Positions 10,502-23,000 of a DNA stretch of 64,000 bases are shown here, in pieces. The stretch is from Knoxdaviesia capensis. Lineage: Eukaryota > Ascomycota > Sordariomycetes > Microascales > Gondwanamycetaceae. The stretch spans positions 1,034,466 through 1,098,465 of the forward strand of contig LNGK01000005.1 in the NCBI GenBank assembly GCA_001510575.1, given 5' to 3'. Numbering within the stretch: position 1 is the first letter of the stretch; each line of letters begins with the position of its first letter. Position numbers and translations under genes: made by a program. The notes below the pieces were generated by a model that was not told the DNA's origin, made no database searches, and worked only from the letters and a program-made list of their open reading frames with translations.

Positions 10502-13500
10502 TCGGCGATTGGCCCGCTCTTGGAGCTCCGGCCAATCGACGCGGCTTCCAGTCGACTTTCGCGGGGTTTCCCCACCAGGACCAAAGATTATCCGGGCTAG
10601 TACAGATGAAGGCTCTTTTTTTTATAATTTTTTTATAATTTCTTTTTACTTTTCTTTTCCCTTGAAGTCGTTTCTAGTTGCATCCCGAAGCGGGTGGAGC
10701 CTTTTCCAAAATTTTAATTCGGGGAAAACCCCCAAATTACAGAAACCACGGATGAGGGCGTGAGAACTGCTCACCATCCAAGCTATGTGGCGGTTTCCAC
10801 CGGCATGGCCATTGGCCAGCGTGCCCCCCTTTTGTCTTTGTTGTTGATGCCGGCGGGAGGGTCACGGGGAATGCTTAGAGAAGCAAACACAAGACGCCTT
10901 CAGCCCACGCCATGACGTGGAAATGATTGAGGCCGCATGGGCAAGCAAGCCCCGGGACCGAAAGTTCAAATCCTCGGAGAGAGCGAGTGGCCCAACACGG
11001 GGGCGGGCTGGTCAGCCGCGTGGAATGGCGCGGGACTGGCCCACGACGCCTGAGGAGTCAGGGATCACCGCTCGTAGAGACGGAGAGAAGAAGTTGTAAT
11101 TCAGCAGTGTCAGGATTCGATCAAAAGGACATCAAGCATTTTGGCGTGGCGAAAACAAAAACAGTGAAGCACATTCTGTTACAGGTTATCATCAACAAAG
11201 AGGCACTTACGGACGACTCTTCTTGGGGTGGGTTTCCGGGGGGGTGTGCGCCGACATGGAATTGTAAATGCGGCGTCTTATCTGCTGGGGGTCTTTCTCG
11301 TTTCGCCTTTCAGCCCTTTGGCTGTGGAATAGGGTGTTCGGACGACACGACGGAGCGCCGAGGGGGGCGGAAAGTTGCGCGCGGGATGTATCGACGTTTG
11401 TTATGAATGGAAGAGCCTGACACGAGTGAATGAAGGGCCCGAAGGACGAAAAAAAAAAGAAAAAAAAAACAACCAAAACTGTACCAGAGAAGATGGGCAA
11501 GACGGACGGACGTTGGGAAACTTTTCTGGATTGGTGTGTGTTCCTGAGGGATATATCTTTCGGTGCGTAGACTCGCGACTTATACGTACCTGGTAGATGT
11601 GGACATACGTTGGTCCCACACCCCACCACGGCATCTTTTTTTCTTCTTTCTTTCTTTTTATTTTTATTTTTTTTTCCTTCGAGGCCGCAGCCCGCGGCCT
11701 ACAGAGATCTTCTTCAGCCCTGCCAGATCTTCCGAGCCCCGTTCTGGAGTCATGCACTTCCTTTTCCCTAGATTATAGTTACTTCTTTCGAAAGAGGGGG
11801 GGGCCCTTCTCTGATTGTCCCTACGGGTTCTTTCGGGAAGCCGAAAAGGGGACCGGTGACATAATGGAATCCACGCCTCGGGGTCTTTTCTCGCGAGCAC
11901 ACCTTTTGTAAGTACCTCCACATGTATGCTCTGTCCCCGTGGCGCCTGCCTCCTGCGTCACTCTCACGCTGTTTTTGTACTTTCTCAAATTGTTTGTTCC
12001 CTCCTCCATATGTGTGATGTGCTAGCCCACAATTCTGGCAGGTGCAGAAAGGGCAGGAGCGGGCCTATTCCAGAAGGCGTCTAGCGCCAGTATCTTCCTG
12101 GACGTGGGTGGTCAAGTGGCAAGTCCGGATAGTTGAATAAAACCGTGCACGTTCCATCGCACCTGAGTGAACTAACATGCACAAAGACTTGGGGAAGAAG
12201 GTCCGGTATATAAATATAAATATATATATATTTATGTATTTTCACCCGCTGGCTTCCCTCGTATTCAATCAGATAATCATAACATGATGATCTGATGTAA
12301 CATGTATTGATGTCCTGCTGTTGATTCTCTCCATCCGGTCTCGGCGAAAAACGGCGGTGGCGGGTGAACCCGCGCAGCTGTGGATTCTCCCAAGTGGGAG
12401 TTCCCACTTTGTGTCCTTTGAACAGTGGGCTGGCTTCCGTCTGACAGACGAAAATCAGCCGGCCGGTTCTGAAACCCACAGCTGTTATCCTTTTTTTGAC
12501 TTCCGTTTGATGTCGGTTTCGCGGCCTGCCGCTGGAAGGACAGGTTTCTGGCCATCCAGAAGAGGGAGAGAGAGAGAGAGAGTGTGTGTGTGTGTGACAG
12601 ATAATATTAATAGCGTTTCGAGAACACACACACACACATTTGGCATGAGCAAGGACTTTCTATTGTTTGTTCGTCCTTTTATCCCTCTCCCATCTTGGTA
12701 TCCCGAATCATGCCGATCGACAGCTGTGAGTGAGGCCCGTCGTATATATCCATCCATCCAGTCACAGCGCCCACCTGCTCGTAGTGGGACATACCTAACC
12801 ACTTCCGGCACAGACACACACACACACACCCGCCCCCCCATTGTTTGTTTGGGTGGGCCATTTTCAATGTAACCCTCCCCCAAGTTTGGATAGGAGCCAG
12901 CCTATTTCGGTGTCGTCGTATCTCGCAGTACTCCCCTAGTATCTCTCTCTCTCTCTTAAGAGAGTGTGTGGTGGCAGTGTAAGTGCTGGAGTGTGGCCTC
13001 AACAATATGTGCCCGTCACCTTATCTCAACTTCTATACGAGCATCACACGGTGGTACTTGGCCACGGATGGTCCCTTTGCCTGCAAGTTCTCGCATCGCC
13101 ACTCTTCTGTTCTCTCAAACTCATCACATACATGCTCGAGACTGGATACAATACTACTGAGAACAAGACTGAATCATCGACTAGCCGCGCACCTGCAAGA
13201 GGCCCTTTTCAGTAAAACCCGCAGCTCGTCTATTCACCTACTCACAACGCCCAGAATTGCCGCAACCTGCCTCCTCCCCTCCCTCCCCACCCAGCCCCCC
13301 AATTACCGCTGCCCCCACGAGGCGGCCTTTGGGAGTCTCCTTTGTATGTAATGGACGTTAGTTTTCTTTTCTCTTGATTTTCTTTTCCTTTTTTTATTCA
13401 TTCATCAAATGCACATACATGTCCTTAAAGGGTCTCTGAGGACGATTACGGGGGGCCGGGCCTGTCCGCGTTCACACCTGCATCCCCCCCTTACCACTGC

Positions 13501-14142
13501 ACTGCTTCACTCCAACAGTCGGTGTAGAACTCGGCACACACATTCTTACTGTACAGTACATACCTTTATCTGCATGCCGGAGAGAGTATGTGCGACCAGG
13601 ACAGCCTTCGATTGGCCGGATTAGGAGTCTTATGTGCATGAGATACACAAACTTTGAAAGGGGGCCTTTTTTATTTTATTTTATTTTATTTTATTTTATA
13701 TTTTATACGACTTCTTTAATTTTCTATCTAGCACTCACACACTGGAAGCAGAAAAAGGAAAAACGGCACACTTCGAAAAAAGACGCGAATCTAAATGAAA
13801 CGCAGTAGAAGCAAGCAAGCTAGAAAAGAAAAGATAAAAAATGCGGACGAAATGTATATGTATGTCGAAGCGGAAAAAAAGAAAAAGAAATCCCTCGTGA
13901 AACCCCAGAGCGGACAGAGAGAAGAAAAAGAAGGGGAGATTCCCAATTTTAAAACCCCAGACCCGGCAACAAAAGCACAAAGAAACCAACACTGAACGAA
14001 TAAATCGCAAAGAGGAAAGGGGAAATGTAGCACAAAAGGTGACGAAAACTAACCGATGTGCTCGTTCTAAAAAAAGACATGGACTATCAAATTCTTCGAA
14101 GAAAAAAATAAAAACCTAATTCGCGGTGTTTTGCTCCGGAAG
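10502..14142. other. Intergenic region (3.6 kb) between convergent genes
   Basis: It separates the 3' ends of the EBP-like gene and the proline-rich protein gene. Open frames are short and without motifs. It holds an AT-rich self-complementary patch at 12207-12240, compound GA/GT repeats at 12566-12596, CA runs near 12626 and 12815, a TTTTA pentanucleotide repeat at 13667-13706 and a GTACAGTAC-type motif at 13549-13560. A short stretch near 10962 loosely resembles a tRNA T-loop but has no acceptor or D arm. Confidence 0.55.
13667..13706. repeat. TTTTA pentanucleotide repeat
   Basis: About seven slightly imperfect copies of TTTTA between the two convergent genes. Confidence 0.9.
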
Positions 14143-15409
14143 TTAGTTCTTCTTGGGGAGCACATCGACTTCGAACACGGGGATCGACGCGCCCGAGAAC
14201 AGCGAGTCGAGGTTATCGTCGATCTCCTTGAGCTCGTAGCTGACGCCCTCCATCTGCACCGCCCGCACCTTCGACTCGCCGCCCTGCACTCCGGCAATGC
14301 GCTCGGCCGTCACCATGACCGACGCCTTGCTGGGCAGCACGTAGGCAATCGACGTAATGTCGCCCTTACCGGGCTGGCACACGCGCAGCCGCGCCGGCAG
14401 GCGCGGGCGCGGCGGGCTGAGCGGCGGCTGCGGCGGCGGCGGCGGGCTGAGCGGCGGCGGCGTGGAGCGGCTGGTGCCGGCGGCGATCGGCTTCGGCCCG
14501 CTCGGGACCGGGAGGTGGCCGCCGATGGTACGCACGCTGGGCGCGGGGATGGCTGGCGGCTGCGGCAGGACGCTGCGCATCGGCATGCTCATGGGGCGGC
14601 ACATCGGCGGGCGGACACCGGCGTTCGGCGGCGGCGGCGGCGCGCGTGCGGAGACCGGGTGGGGCGGCGGCGGCGGCGGCGGCGGCGCGCTTGCAGAGAC
14701 CAGGTGGGGCGGTGGGCGCATGGGCCAGGCGGGCAGGGTGCGGTTCACGGGCGCGGGGAAACACAGGCGCGGCGGCATGGAGGGCGGCAGGGCCATCAGC
14801 GGCGGCGGCGGCGACATCGAGCGGCCGGCGCGGCGTTGCTGGTGCTGGTGCTGGTGCTGGTACTGGTGGTGGCGGCGGCGGCGGTGGTGGTTGCGGCCGC
14901 CAACCATGACGGACTCGCCGTCGGAGTCGCTGGACCCGTCGGACAGGCTGTGCACGGTGTCCGAGGCGTCGGAGTCGGACACGTCGGAGCCCGACAGCGC
15001 GGCGGAGCCGTCGCGGCGGCCGCGGGTCTGCGGCTTGAAGTTGAAGCCGTTGAGGGCGATGTGGTCGTGGGTGGCCTTGGCCACCTTGGTGTTGAGGGCC
15101 GTCAGCGCCTCGGCCTGGAAGCTGCCGCTAGCCTCGAACATCAGCGACCGGCGCGAGCGGTAGGTCTTGACGGCCAGAGCCCGGTACTCGCCCTTGTCGT
15201 CGCAAGTCACCGACACGGTGACCTCGGCGCCTTGGGGACATTGAAGCCGGCAGTTTGCTGGAGCAGGGCCGGGTTAGAGAGACGGGAACATTCGTGAGAG
15301 AGACTGAGAACAGCGACGGAGCGCGGGCGAGAAGAGAGATGAACAAGCAGGCCGGGAACAAACCTTCAATGTTATAGCGAACAGCTGGATCTATCGCTCC
15401 GAGCAGCAT
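14143..15409 (-). CDS. Conserved hypothetical proline-rich acidic protein
   Basis: Two exons, 15409-15364 and 15257-14143, joined across an intron at 15258-15363 in phase 1, giving 386 residues. The predicted N-terminus MLLGAIDPAVRYNIEANCRL comes from the 46-nt first exon. Three parts are visible. Residues 1 to about 100 look folded (CDDKGEYRALAVKTYRSRRS; LNTKVAKATHDHIALNGFNF). The middle, about 105-300, is low complexity: Asp/Ser-rich, then a His/Gln run, then long proline tracts coded by GGC/GGT-type repeats on the top strand. The last 85 residues look folded again (GDITSIAYVLPSKASVMVTAERIAG; IPVFEVDVLPKKN). There is no signal peptide or membrane segment. I do not recognise the family. The layout could suit a scaffold or a transcription or chromatin cofactor, but that is speculation. 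Confidence 0.78.
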
Positions 15410-16954
15410 TTTGGCGAGGAAATTGTCGAGAGGAGGTAGAGGAGGTTGGAGAAGAGAAGAAAAAAAGAAAAAAAAGAAAAAAAAAGAAAAGAAAAGGGGG
15501 CGACGACAATGGCGATGATCGATGGACCAATGCAGGAGATATAAAAATGCCGTTAACGGGGGATTGAATGTAGAGAGGGAATGAGTAATAAGCTCGTTTA
15601 GATGAATAACCTCGCAATAGAGATAAGAATTGAGGACGCGGAGGGCAGGAGCAGGAAAAGGAAGGAAGGAGACTGGGGATAGCTGGGAAAGTCCGCCAGG
15701 GGAAGGAGCGAGACGGGATGTATATATATATAGATAGAGATGCGGACAGTTGCTCGGAAGAGACACGACCGCCCTCATCTTCATCATCGTCCAGGCCTTT
15801 GGAATGGGCCATTGGTTGTGTGTGGACCACATACTGTTCTGTCCTGTACTGTCCTGACTGCATAGTGAGTGAGCGAGGAACACTGTATTGGCCCAGGCTG
15901 CGATGGCCGGCCAAACAAGGTGCGATTGGGCGTGGGGGAGATAATGTGTGGGTAGACGCTTGTTGGGTGGAGAGGACGGGTGTGGCCATAGGCAAGGATT
16001 CTTCCTGGAGGGGGGGGGGTGTGTCTAGCGGTGGAAAATTGTATTTTGGGACACTAGAAATTGGAAATTGTAGATTCAGAGTCGAGACACTTTGCCCACC
16101 CTTCCCCCAACAACTTCGACAGACTGTGCTGTACAGTCCTGTACAGTACTCATTGCACACACATGCTCGGCTCGGAGTCTTTTGGTTCTTTGTCTTCTTC
16201 TCTGGCGGTGGCTTCGCGGTATCAGGCATTTTCGAGTGCTTCCGATCCCGATGACGACGGGGGCATGGCAGCCACATTGACGTGTGTTTTGCATCCTCCT
16301 GAACGCACGTACATGTGCTCCTACGCATGGCACTTTCTTCCATCATGAAGTCGTGTGGGAGACCTGGCCATGGCATCGAACGAGTGCCATAAACATGCTC
16401 TGCAACGAAGAGGGAGAGGGCGAGGGAGTCCCGGAGGGATCCAGAACCCCTTTCTATCTAACACGAGAACAGCCAAACCCCTGAGGAAGAGGGAGACTCT
16501 TCTCAGCTGGGGCGCATTGGGACCAGGGTTGGATGTGAATAAAATGCGGAAACGCTAGGCACACACACACACACACTTCTCTCGGAACACGCCAGCTAAT
16601 CTCGTTAAGAAGGGGTCCCTAACCGGCAGCCCAAAACTAGCGGTGACTGGCAGCGGGATTGAAGTGGTGGTGGTATTCCTGTTGTAGGAGCGTGATTGGG
16701 GAAGCGGAATACAAATAAAATCAAATAGGAAATAAGATGAAAAAGAACCAAAATAGCTTCATGAACGAGACGGAACGGCAGAGACACTTTGGCAGCAACT
16801 AGAGCAAACACACCCACTTGCTCGTTCGATCCGTCCGGAACATTCCTCGCACACCGCTCCCACACCGAGACACCACAGTAGATAGATATGTGTGTGTGTG
16901 TGTGTGCTCTGAACTGGAAGATCTGGAACGCTGTCTGAAACTGTCCAAGACACC

Positions 16955-16955
<1 letters not shown>

Positions 16956-16985
<30 letters not shown>
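16956..16985. repeat. (TC)15 microsatellite
   Basis: Pure TC dinucleotide tract in the NUP82/proline-rich gene interval. Confidence 0.95.
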
Positions 16986-16987
<2 letters not shown>

Positions 16988-17399
16988 AGGACACAGAGGG
17001 GCACTTACCATGTCTGCTCTCTCTCCTGGTGTTACCGCGGCCTCTCCAAACCAATCCGGCGTCTAGTGTACACGTACATACAGTACAGAGTAGTAGGCAG
17101 GTGAAGGTTACTTGGTGTTCCCCCTGCCACGAGCCCACGGACGAATCTCCCAACTCCTGGAATTACATACAGTATTCCACGGCGGCTGGGAAAGTCAACG
17201 CCTCCCACAGACACACCATGGCTATTCTTTCCCCCACCACTGGTCCTATCACACACACACACATACTCTTCTCTCAATAGCAAGAGACACACACAAACGG
17301 AAGCGGCATAGCACCTCGCTTTTTCATTCCCGCTCAACGCCCTCCGTCCATGGACGGTATCTGTACTCGCAATTTCCCACTCCCGTCAGCCGCTTGAAC

Positions 17400-17429
17400 A
17401 AACACACACACACATACACGCACACACAC

Positions 17430-17466
<37 letters not shown>
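17400..17466. repeat. Interrupted CA microsatellite, 67 bp
   Basis: CA tract with a few single-base interruptions (CATA, CGCA). It lies about 290 bp past the stop of NUP82 and is probably in or just beyond its 3' UTR. Confidence 0.95.
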
Positions 17467-17467
<1 letters not shown>

Positions 17468-17758
17468 CGTCTGTCTCCCCGGGCTTCCGCTTCCTATCAC
17501 CTGTGTATCATTAGCTGGTCCCCTGTCCGTACTCTCTCTCAAGACCTCCTCAACCCCCCCCCCCAGTCTCCCTGCTGTCTCTCTGTCCTTGTATCACCTC
17601 CCCCCTGGACGGGATCCCCAATCCAGAAATGCCAAAAAAGACAAAAAGAAAGGGAAAAAAAAACAAAAAAAAAGAAAGAGGTGAGACCAAGGGACAAGGG
17701 GGGTAAGGGGAACGAAAAGACTCGTACCGACAACGGCGTATCTATCTATCTAACTAGC

Positions 17759-20700
17759 CTACTGCAGATCAAGCTGCAACCGCTCCAGCCGCGCCGACAC
17801 CGCCTCCACCAGCATCGTCTCGCGATCCAACATGCCCTTGACCTGCTCCAGCCGCATCCGCCGGATATCCGCCGGCACCCGCGGCTGCTGGCCGCCACGC
17901 CCCATCGGCGACGCCAGGAGTGCGCTCTTCGCCGGCGATGCCCGGCCCGGGGTCGACGGGGCGCCCGTAGTCGTATTGCCAGTCGCGGCAGCAGCAGCAG
18001 CAGCAGCAGCCGCCGCTTCGGACGCCGCCGTCGCACGCTGCACCCGCCGTGCCTCGTCCAGCAGCTCCGATGCCACCCCGGCCACCTCGTCCAGCCGGCG
18101 CCAGGCTTCCTTCGTGCGGCCGGCGGTCACCGGCGGGAGACCCGCCGACGTCGGCGGGGACGCGGACGACGCCGCTGCCGCCGGGCCCAGCAGGTTCGCC
18201 TCCAGGTGCCGCAGCTCCGACGCAAACGCGCGCTCCCTGGCACTCAGCCCGCGCTGCGCCGCATGGCTCGCCGTCTTGCGCAGCGTCTCCAGCCGCTGCG
18301 TGAGCGCCACCTGCCGCTCCTGCGCATGCGCAATGCGCCGCTCGATGCGCTCATTGTCCGTGACCGGCTCCTCGTGGCTGCCGCCGCCGCCGCCGCCGCC
18401 GTTCCCGTCTCCGCCGCCGTTCTGGTGATCCGAGATCTTCCAGATCTTGCTGCGCGTCTCCGCGGCCTTGCGCGCCTCGGCCGCCATCTCCGCCTGGATG
18501 CGCTGGCACTTGACAAACAGCTCGGCCGCCGCCACGCCCAGCCGGTGCGTCTGCTCGCTCAGCATCTTGTGCACGTCGGTCAGCACCTGCAGCGTCAGCG
18601 GGCTCAGCCGGATCTCCTGGCTCACGGCAACCCGGTACTTAGACATGCGGAGCCGGTCAAGCAGCACCGGCAGCGTGTTGGGCCGGTCAAATTCGTGCGA
18701 CACCGCAAACGCCGGCCGCGGCTCGTACGAGAACAGCGGCTGCACTGCCGCGCCGTCTCCCTCACCGCCGTAGTTGATCGTGTCGTCGCCGTCACCGCTG
18801 GCACCGCTGCTGCCCAGCTCCAGGGACTCGCGGGTGGGCGCCACGCGCACATCCTCCTGGGGGGGCTCGAAAATCAGCGCAATCGGGTCCCACGACGTGG
18901 CCGACAGCACTCCATACCCCACATCAGGATCGTTGAACGAGACACAGGCCGCCAATGGGACCGAGGGATCCGCAGATCGCTGCATGTAAAGTCTCTCGCG
19001 AACGGAGTTGTTGCCATTGGCCAGCAGGCCCAGCCGGAACTGCGACCCTGCCCCCGCCTCGTTCAGCTCACTGTCGAGTCGCACCGCCCAAGGCTCCAGA
19101 GAGAAATATGTGATTCCTGCGTGGTGAGTCACGTAGAACGCATATCGGCTCTGGACATCACCGCTGAAAACCGGCCATGCCTCGGGGCTGGCATCAGCTG
19201 CACTCATGCTATCCATGGCTTTGTAGAGAAGGAGAGAGGGGGGTTCCTCCGCAGCCAAGAGCTGGCCCAGTCTGGACTTGCCCTTCGGAGGCAGCCACTG
19301 AGCTCCCACACCATCAAGATCCAGGCAGACGTTGACCTGGCCGCTGGTCGTAAGCAGGCAGACGATAGTCAGAGACAAGCCATCCTTGTCAACCTCTTCG
19401 AGCTCCAGATCGATGTCTTCACCGGTCATGAGTTCATCCTCGTCGACTTTCCCCCCAATGACGAAGATATCGGTGAGTTCCGTGTCAATGTCGCTGTCGT
19501 TCTCGAGACCAGCGTCGATCGTAAACGGGCCCTGGAGACGGGGACAAGCCGAGGGCTTGGTGGGGCGCGTGTAAATCTCCACGGGGATATCGCTGTTGGC
19601 CGATTCAATGACCTGGGGGTCCTGCACATCGATTTCGCCCATCCAGGCGAGTTGCTGCTGAGCCAGCAGTCTTTCCACTTCCGACGCGTCGGGATCGTCC
19701 TCAATGGCGGCCAGCTTGGCCACGATCGACACCGACAGCGAGGCAATCAGCGCCTGCGGCGGGGCCCAACGCTGGGGCAGCAGCGGGCACAGCGCGTACA
19801 GATCACCGTCACGCATAGCCACCCACAGCGTGAAAGGCGACCAGCCACCCGAGGTGCGCGAGCCAAAGGCCGCCGAGGCCACCTCCATCTCGAACGAATC
19901 GGGCGAGAAGCTCTTGTTGGTGGCCGACACCGAGGCCGAGAAGTTCTGGTCCATGGTAATGCCGTCGGCCAGCTTCTTCAGGTCGACGTCGAGCGTGGGC
20001 TGGTCAAACGACCAGCGGTCGGACAGAGACAGCTCCCAGAGCCGGACAATCGAGTCCTGCGACACGGTCACAAGACACGCGCCATCGACTCCAAGCGGAT
20101 GCCACAGTGCAGCGGCGATGGCCGAGCGCGAAGTGACGTGGATGGTGGGACCCAGGGTCCAGATCTTGGGGCGCAGAGGGCCGTCGTCGTGGGCCGTCAG
20201 GTGGGAGGAATCGGGAACAGCCATGATGTGGCAGGTGTGCGTTGTCAGCACCGCCAGGAAGTTTGCGTTGGGCGACATGATGAGCTGTCGAATGTCGTCG
20301 GCCACGGGCACTTTGATAACCTATTAGACAGCAATGTAACCAACCACGTTGGTCGGGGGTTTTGTTAGCTTTACTGCATGAAATATGTGATCAACCCACC
20401 CACTCACCACCCAGCCCAGCGCCAAACCATTTGTCACGACAGCACATCAGGTGTGACAAGTCCAAATGCCAAATCTGGGAGGGAGGGAGGGGGGGTGGGT
20501 GTATGCGAATGGAAATGTATGCTCATGCATGTATATATGCGTGCTGACTTACCCGGCGGCCCTGGGCGCGGCCTTCATTCTCCGGCACGAGGAACGAGCC
20601 CGTAGGCTCCTCGGAAGCCTCTCTCTTGATCTTGCGAGAGTCGCGCGACCGCTTCTGCGACGCCTGCAGCTCCTTCAGGTACGCCAGGTCGCCCCAGCGG

Positions 20701-20888
20701 ATCTCGCGGCCATTGGCCACAAACACCTCGGTGCCGCGGCGGGCAATGGTGCGGCGCGGGCCATTGGTCGGCGCTGTCTTCTTGCGAGGCGAAACCGGCT
20801 CGGTGGCAGCGGGCGGAGGCGCGAACAGCCCGTAGCCCACGCCGCCGTTCGCGATGTACGCGGGCGTGTAGCTCTTCACCCGCGACAT
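17759..20888 (-). CDS. NUP82: Nucleoporin Nup82 (nuclear pore, cytoplasmic-face mRNA export platform)
   Basis: Two exons, 20888-20553 and 20320-17759, separated by an intron at 20321-20552 in phase 0, giving 965 residues. The start is the ATG of MSRVKSYTPAY; a methionine-like frame extension upstream begins only at a non-ATG codon. Family knowledge: Nup82 (animal Nup88) anchors Nup159 and Nsp1 at the cytoplasmic face of the pore through an N-terminal beta-propeller and a C-terminal coiled coil. Here residues 1 to about 570 show propeller-like strands (LIMSPNANFLAVLTTHTCHI; AALWHPLGVDGACLVTVSQD; SIVRLWELSL). The last 300 residues are heptad-rich and charged, as in a coiled coil, interrupted by Gly and Ala runs. 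A polyalanine run near residue 880 is coded by a trinucleotide repeat around 17990-18018. The gene is divergent from CBP20. Assignment rests on fold pattern and conserved N-terminal segments. Confidence 0.85.
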
Positions 20889-21568
20889 TTGGCAGGGTGG
20901 CGATGCAGTCAATGGTTAGGGGAGAACAGTGGAAATGGAGGAAAAGGGGAAGGAAAAGGTGGTCGCTTGTTTCGGTCGTTCGTTCGGAAATTGACGATGG
21001 GTTATCCAGACAATTGCTTGCTTAACCGCCTGGATTAAGGTGAGCGGCAAAAGCAAGAAATGTCAGTGGCTGAGAAAATGAGTGGTTGAAAGAGGAAGAA
21101 AGAAGAAACAAAGATGGAGAGAGTGCACAATAGGGAAAGAAATATAAATACACTAGGGCTTCGTATGCTTTGGTTATCTGCAAATTGAACAAAAAAGGTA
21201 TCGTAAAAAAATAAACGAGTATGGGTGGGTATAGTATAAAAAAAGAAGTTGAGGTTGGAATCTACGGTTTTTTAGTAGGATAAAAAAATATAGGCACGGT
21301 TGCTATGGTCCCTGTAAAAAAAAAAAAAAGCTACTGTCTTCAGCCTTGCCTAATTTGAAGCTTTCATTGGCTACAGAGTTCTGCCATATTTTAGCCGGCT
21401 GCGACAGCTTTTCTAAGCTTGATAGCAGATTTTATAGTAGCCTTATACACTGAAACCCTGAAGCTCTCTTCACATACTCACTCATAGAGACATCTCTTCA
21501 AACCTCGCTCTCTTCATTTCTTCTGATCACCTGCTGTGAGAAGCTGTGAGAACTGGAAATAGCCGATT
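20889..21568. promoter_or_regulatory. Divergent promoter region between NUP82 and CBP20
   Basis: A 680-bp gap between two divergent starts, so it must hold both promoters. It is A-rich, with A/T tracts at 21180-21330, a TATA-like stretch (GTATAGTATAAAA) near 21230 and a CT-rich patch before the CBP20 ATG. I see no coding region. Confidence 0.6.
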
Positions 21569-22310
21569 ATGGCTCGCTTGCCAAAACACACCGTTGAGCG
21601 GCTTGATGCCCCCAGTGCCTACTTCCAGAACAAGGTACAACAGCACTGATCTGCAGTCCCCGTCGCAAACCTGTTCACTTGGCTAACTCGTCTCCGTCCC
21701 TCCCGAAACTTGTAGCACACAAAACGGAGACGCGACCGTGACGACGATGCCGCCCCCGAGCCGGTGCCGGAAGACCCGCTCGCCAATGCGGCGACACTTT
21801 ACGTTGGAAACCTGTACGCACGCCCCCGAGTCCCGTCCCCGCCCCGAAGATCCGTCCCTACTAACACTCCAGACCGCCGATGCCCACAGGTCCTTCTACA
21901 CGACCGAAGAGCAAGTGTACGAGCTCTTCAGCAAATGCGGCGAGATCAAGCGGCTCGTCATGGGCCTGGACCGCTTCAACAAGACGCCGTGCGGCTTCTG
22001 CTTCGTCGAGTACTACACGCACCAGGACGCGCTGGACTGCATGAAGTACATCGGCGGCACCAAGCTCGACGAGCGCGTCATCCGCACCGACCTCGACCCG
22101 GGTTTCGAGGAGGGCCGCCAGTTCGGCCGCGGCAAGTCCGGCGGCCAGGTGCGCGACGAGTACCGCGAGGACTTTGACGAGGGCCGCGGCGGCATTGGCC
22201 GTGCGCTGCAGGCCGAGCCGGAGCCGGAGCGCCCGCGCGAGAAGGAGCGCGAGCGGGAACGGGAGCGCGAGCGCGAGCGCGATGGCGATGATGTGTACGG
22301 CCGGCGGTGA
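21569..22310 (+). CDS. CBC2: Nuclear cap-binding complex small subunit CBP20 (NCBP2/Cbc2)
   Basis: Three exons, 21569-21634, 21716-21813 and 21890-22310, give 194 residues. CBP20 binds the m7G cap of nuclear RNA together with CBP80 and promotes splicing and export. One RRM is present: RNP2 is LYVGNL (residues 50-55) and RNP1 lies in TPCGFCFVEYY (from residue 87). By alignment with the human protein, the two cap-stacking tyrosines correspond to Y18 (APSAYFQ) and Y51 (LYVGNL). The cap-pocket tail is intact: IRTDLDPGFEEGRQFGRG and GGQVRDEYREDFDEGRGG. Beyond the usual end is an Arg/Glu repeat tail coded by GAGCGC-type repeats (about 22228-22290). The second junction restores the invariant VGNLSFYTTEEQ, which confirms the splice. 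Confidence 0.97.
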
Positions 22311-23000
22311 GCGGCGTGGGGGTGTGTGTCGTGTGGGACGCTTTGCGGGCTTTCAGTTGATGTCTTTTTGGGGTTTGGGCTCGTTACGTTTGCTTTTCGC
22401 TTCCTCGTTTCTTCTTCTGGCGCTCGCGTTGCTACGGTTCAGGGATTATCATTTACGGAGTCTACGACCAAAGTCTGGATTTGATCAATGAAAATGCATT
22501 TTCACCAGACACTGCCTGGCATCACAGTGAAACAGACTCTTCACAAGAGGAAAATCAGGTGGACTAACGGTAAGTCATTGAATAGTGGTGATACATGTAC
22601 ATGAAAAAGGAACAGTTCGCCAGATGGCCGTAATCTGCACCATCATGATGCAGAGCTTCCATCCAACACCAAGTGTCTATACAGGATGATGGTCCCTCAG
22701 GGGAAGGACAACTTCAGCTGAGCGCATGCCGTTTCTCAAGTCCTTTTGGAACAAAAAAAGAAAACGCCCCCTAGCATGCAGAAATAGTAAACAGATTGTT
22801 GGTACAAATGTTGATGACTGCCACTGAGGCCGTGGACAGGTGATGCCGTCGTGCCACGTGCGGAATGCCGGCTCTGGAAATGTCCGGCGGCCATGTGGTT
22901 GGAGATCGGTAGACCATAGCTGTGGCAGCAAAAAGGTTCCAAGGTCGGGGAGCTGGTGTGAGAGTCCCCCGCAGGTTCCGAGAACCGAAGTCGACGGCGT
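22311..23000. other. Intergenic region between convergent CBP20 and MRPL31
   Basis: A 690-bp gap between two 3' ends. It is of mixed composition with no open frame that carries motifs. I see no distinctive feature. Confidence 0.6.

Larger units (their letters stand above)
15410..17758. other. Intergenic region (2.3 kb) rich in microsatellites
   Basis: It lies upstream of the minus-strand proline-rich gene and downstream of NUP82. Close to the ATG at 15409 the bottom strand is pyrimidine-rich (15440-15500), as expected for a leader. Repeats include CA at 16561-16576, GT at 16890-16905, (TC)15 at 16956-16985 and a long CA tract at 17400-17466. GTACAGTAC-like motifs occur at 15844-15853, 16129-16151 and 17078-17088. 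I see no gene. Confidence 0.55.

Noticed and set aside
10936..11000. Possible decayed tRNA around GTTCAAATC
   Set aside because: The T-loop-like string has no matching acceptor stem, D arm or anticodon stem at the right distances.
14131..15297. 388-codon plus-strand frame opposite the proline-rich gene
   Set aside because: Made of Arg/His/Ala repeats caused by GGC repeats; the minus strand has the splice-consistent gene with ordered ends.
17681..20368. 895-codon open frame on the plus strand opposite NUP82
   Set aside because: It mirrors the NUP82 coding exon. GC-rich third positions remove stops from the opposite strand; the translation is Arg/His/Ala-rich with no motif, while the minus strand reads as Nup82.
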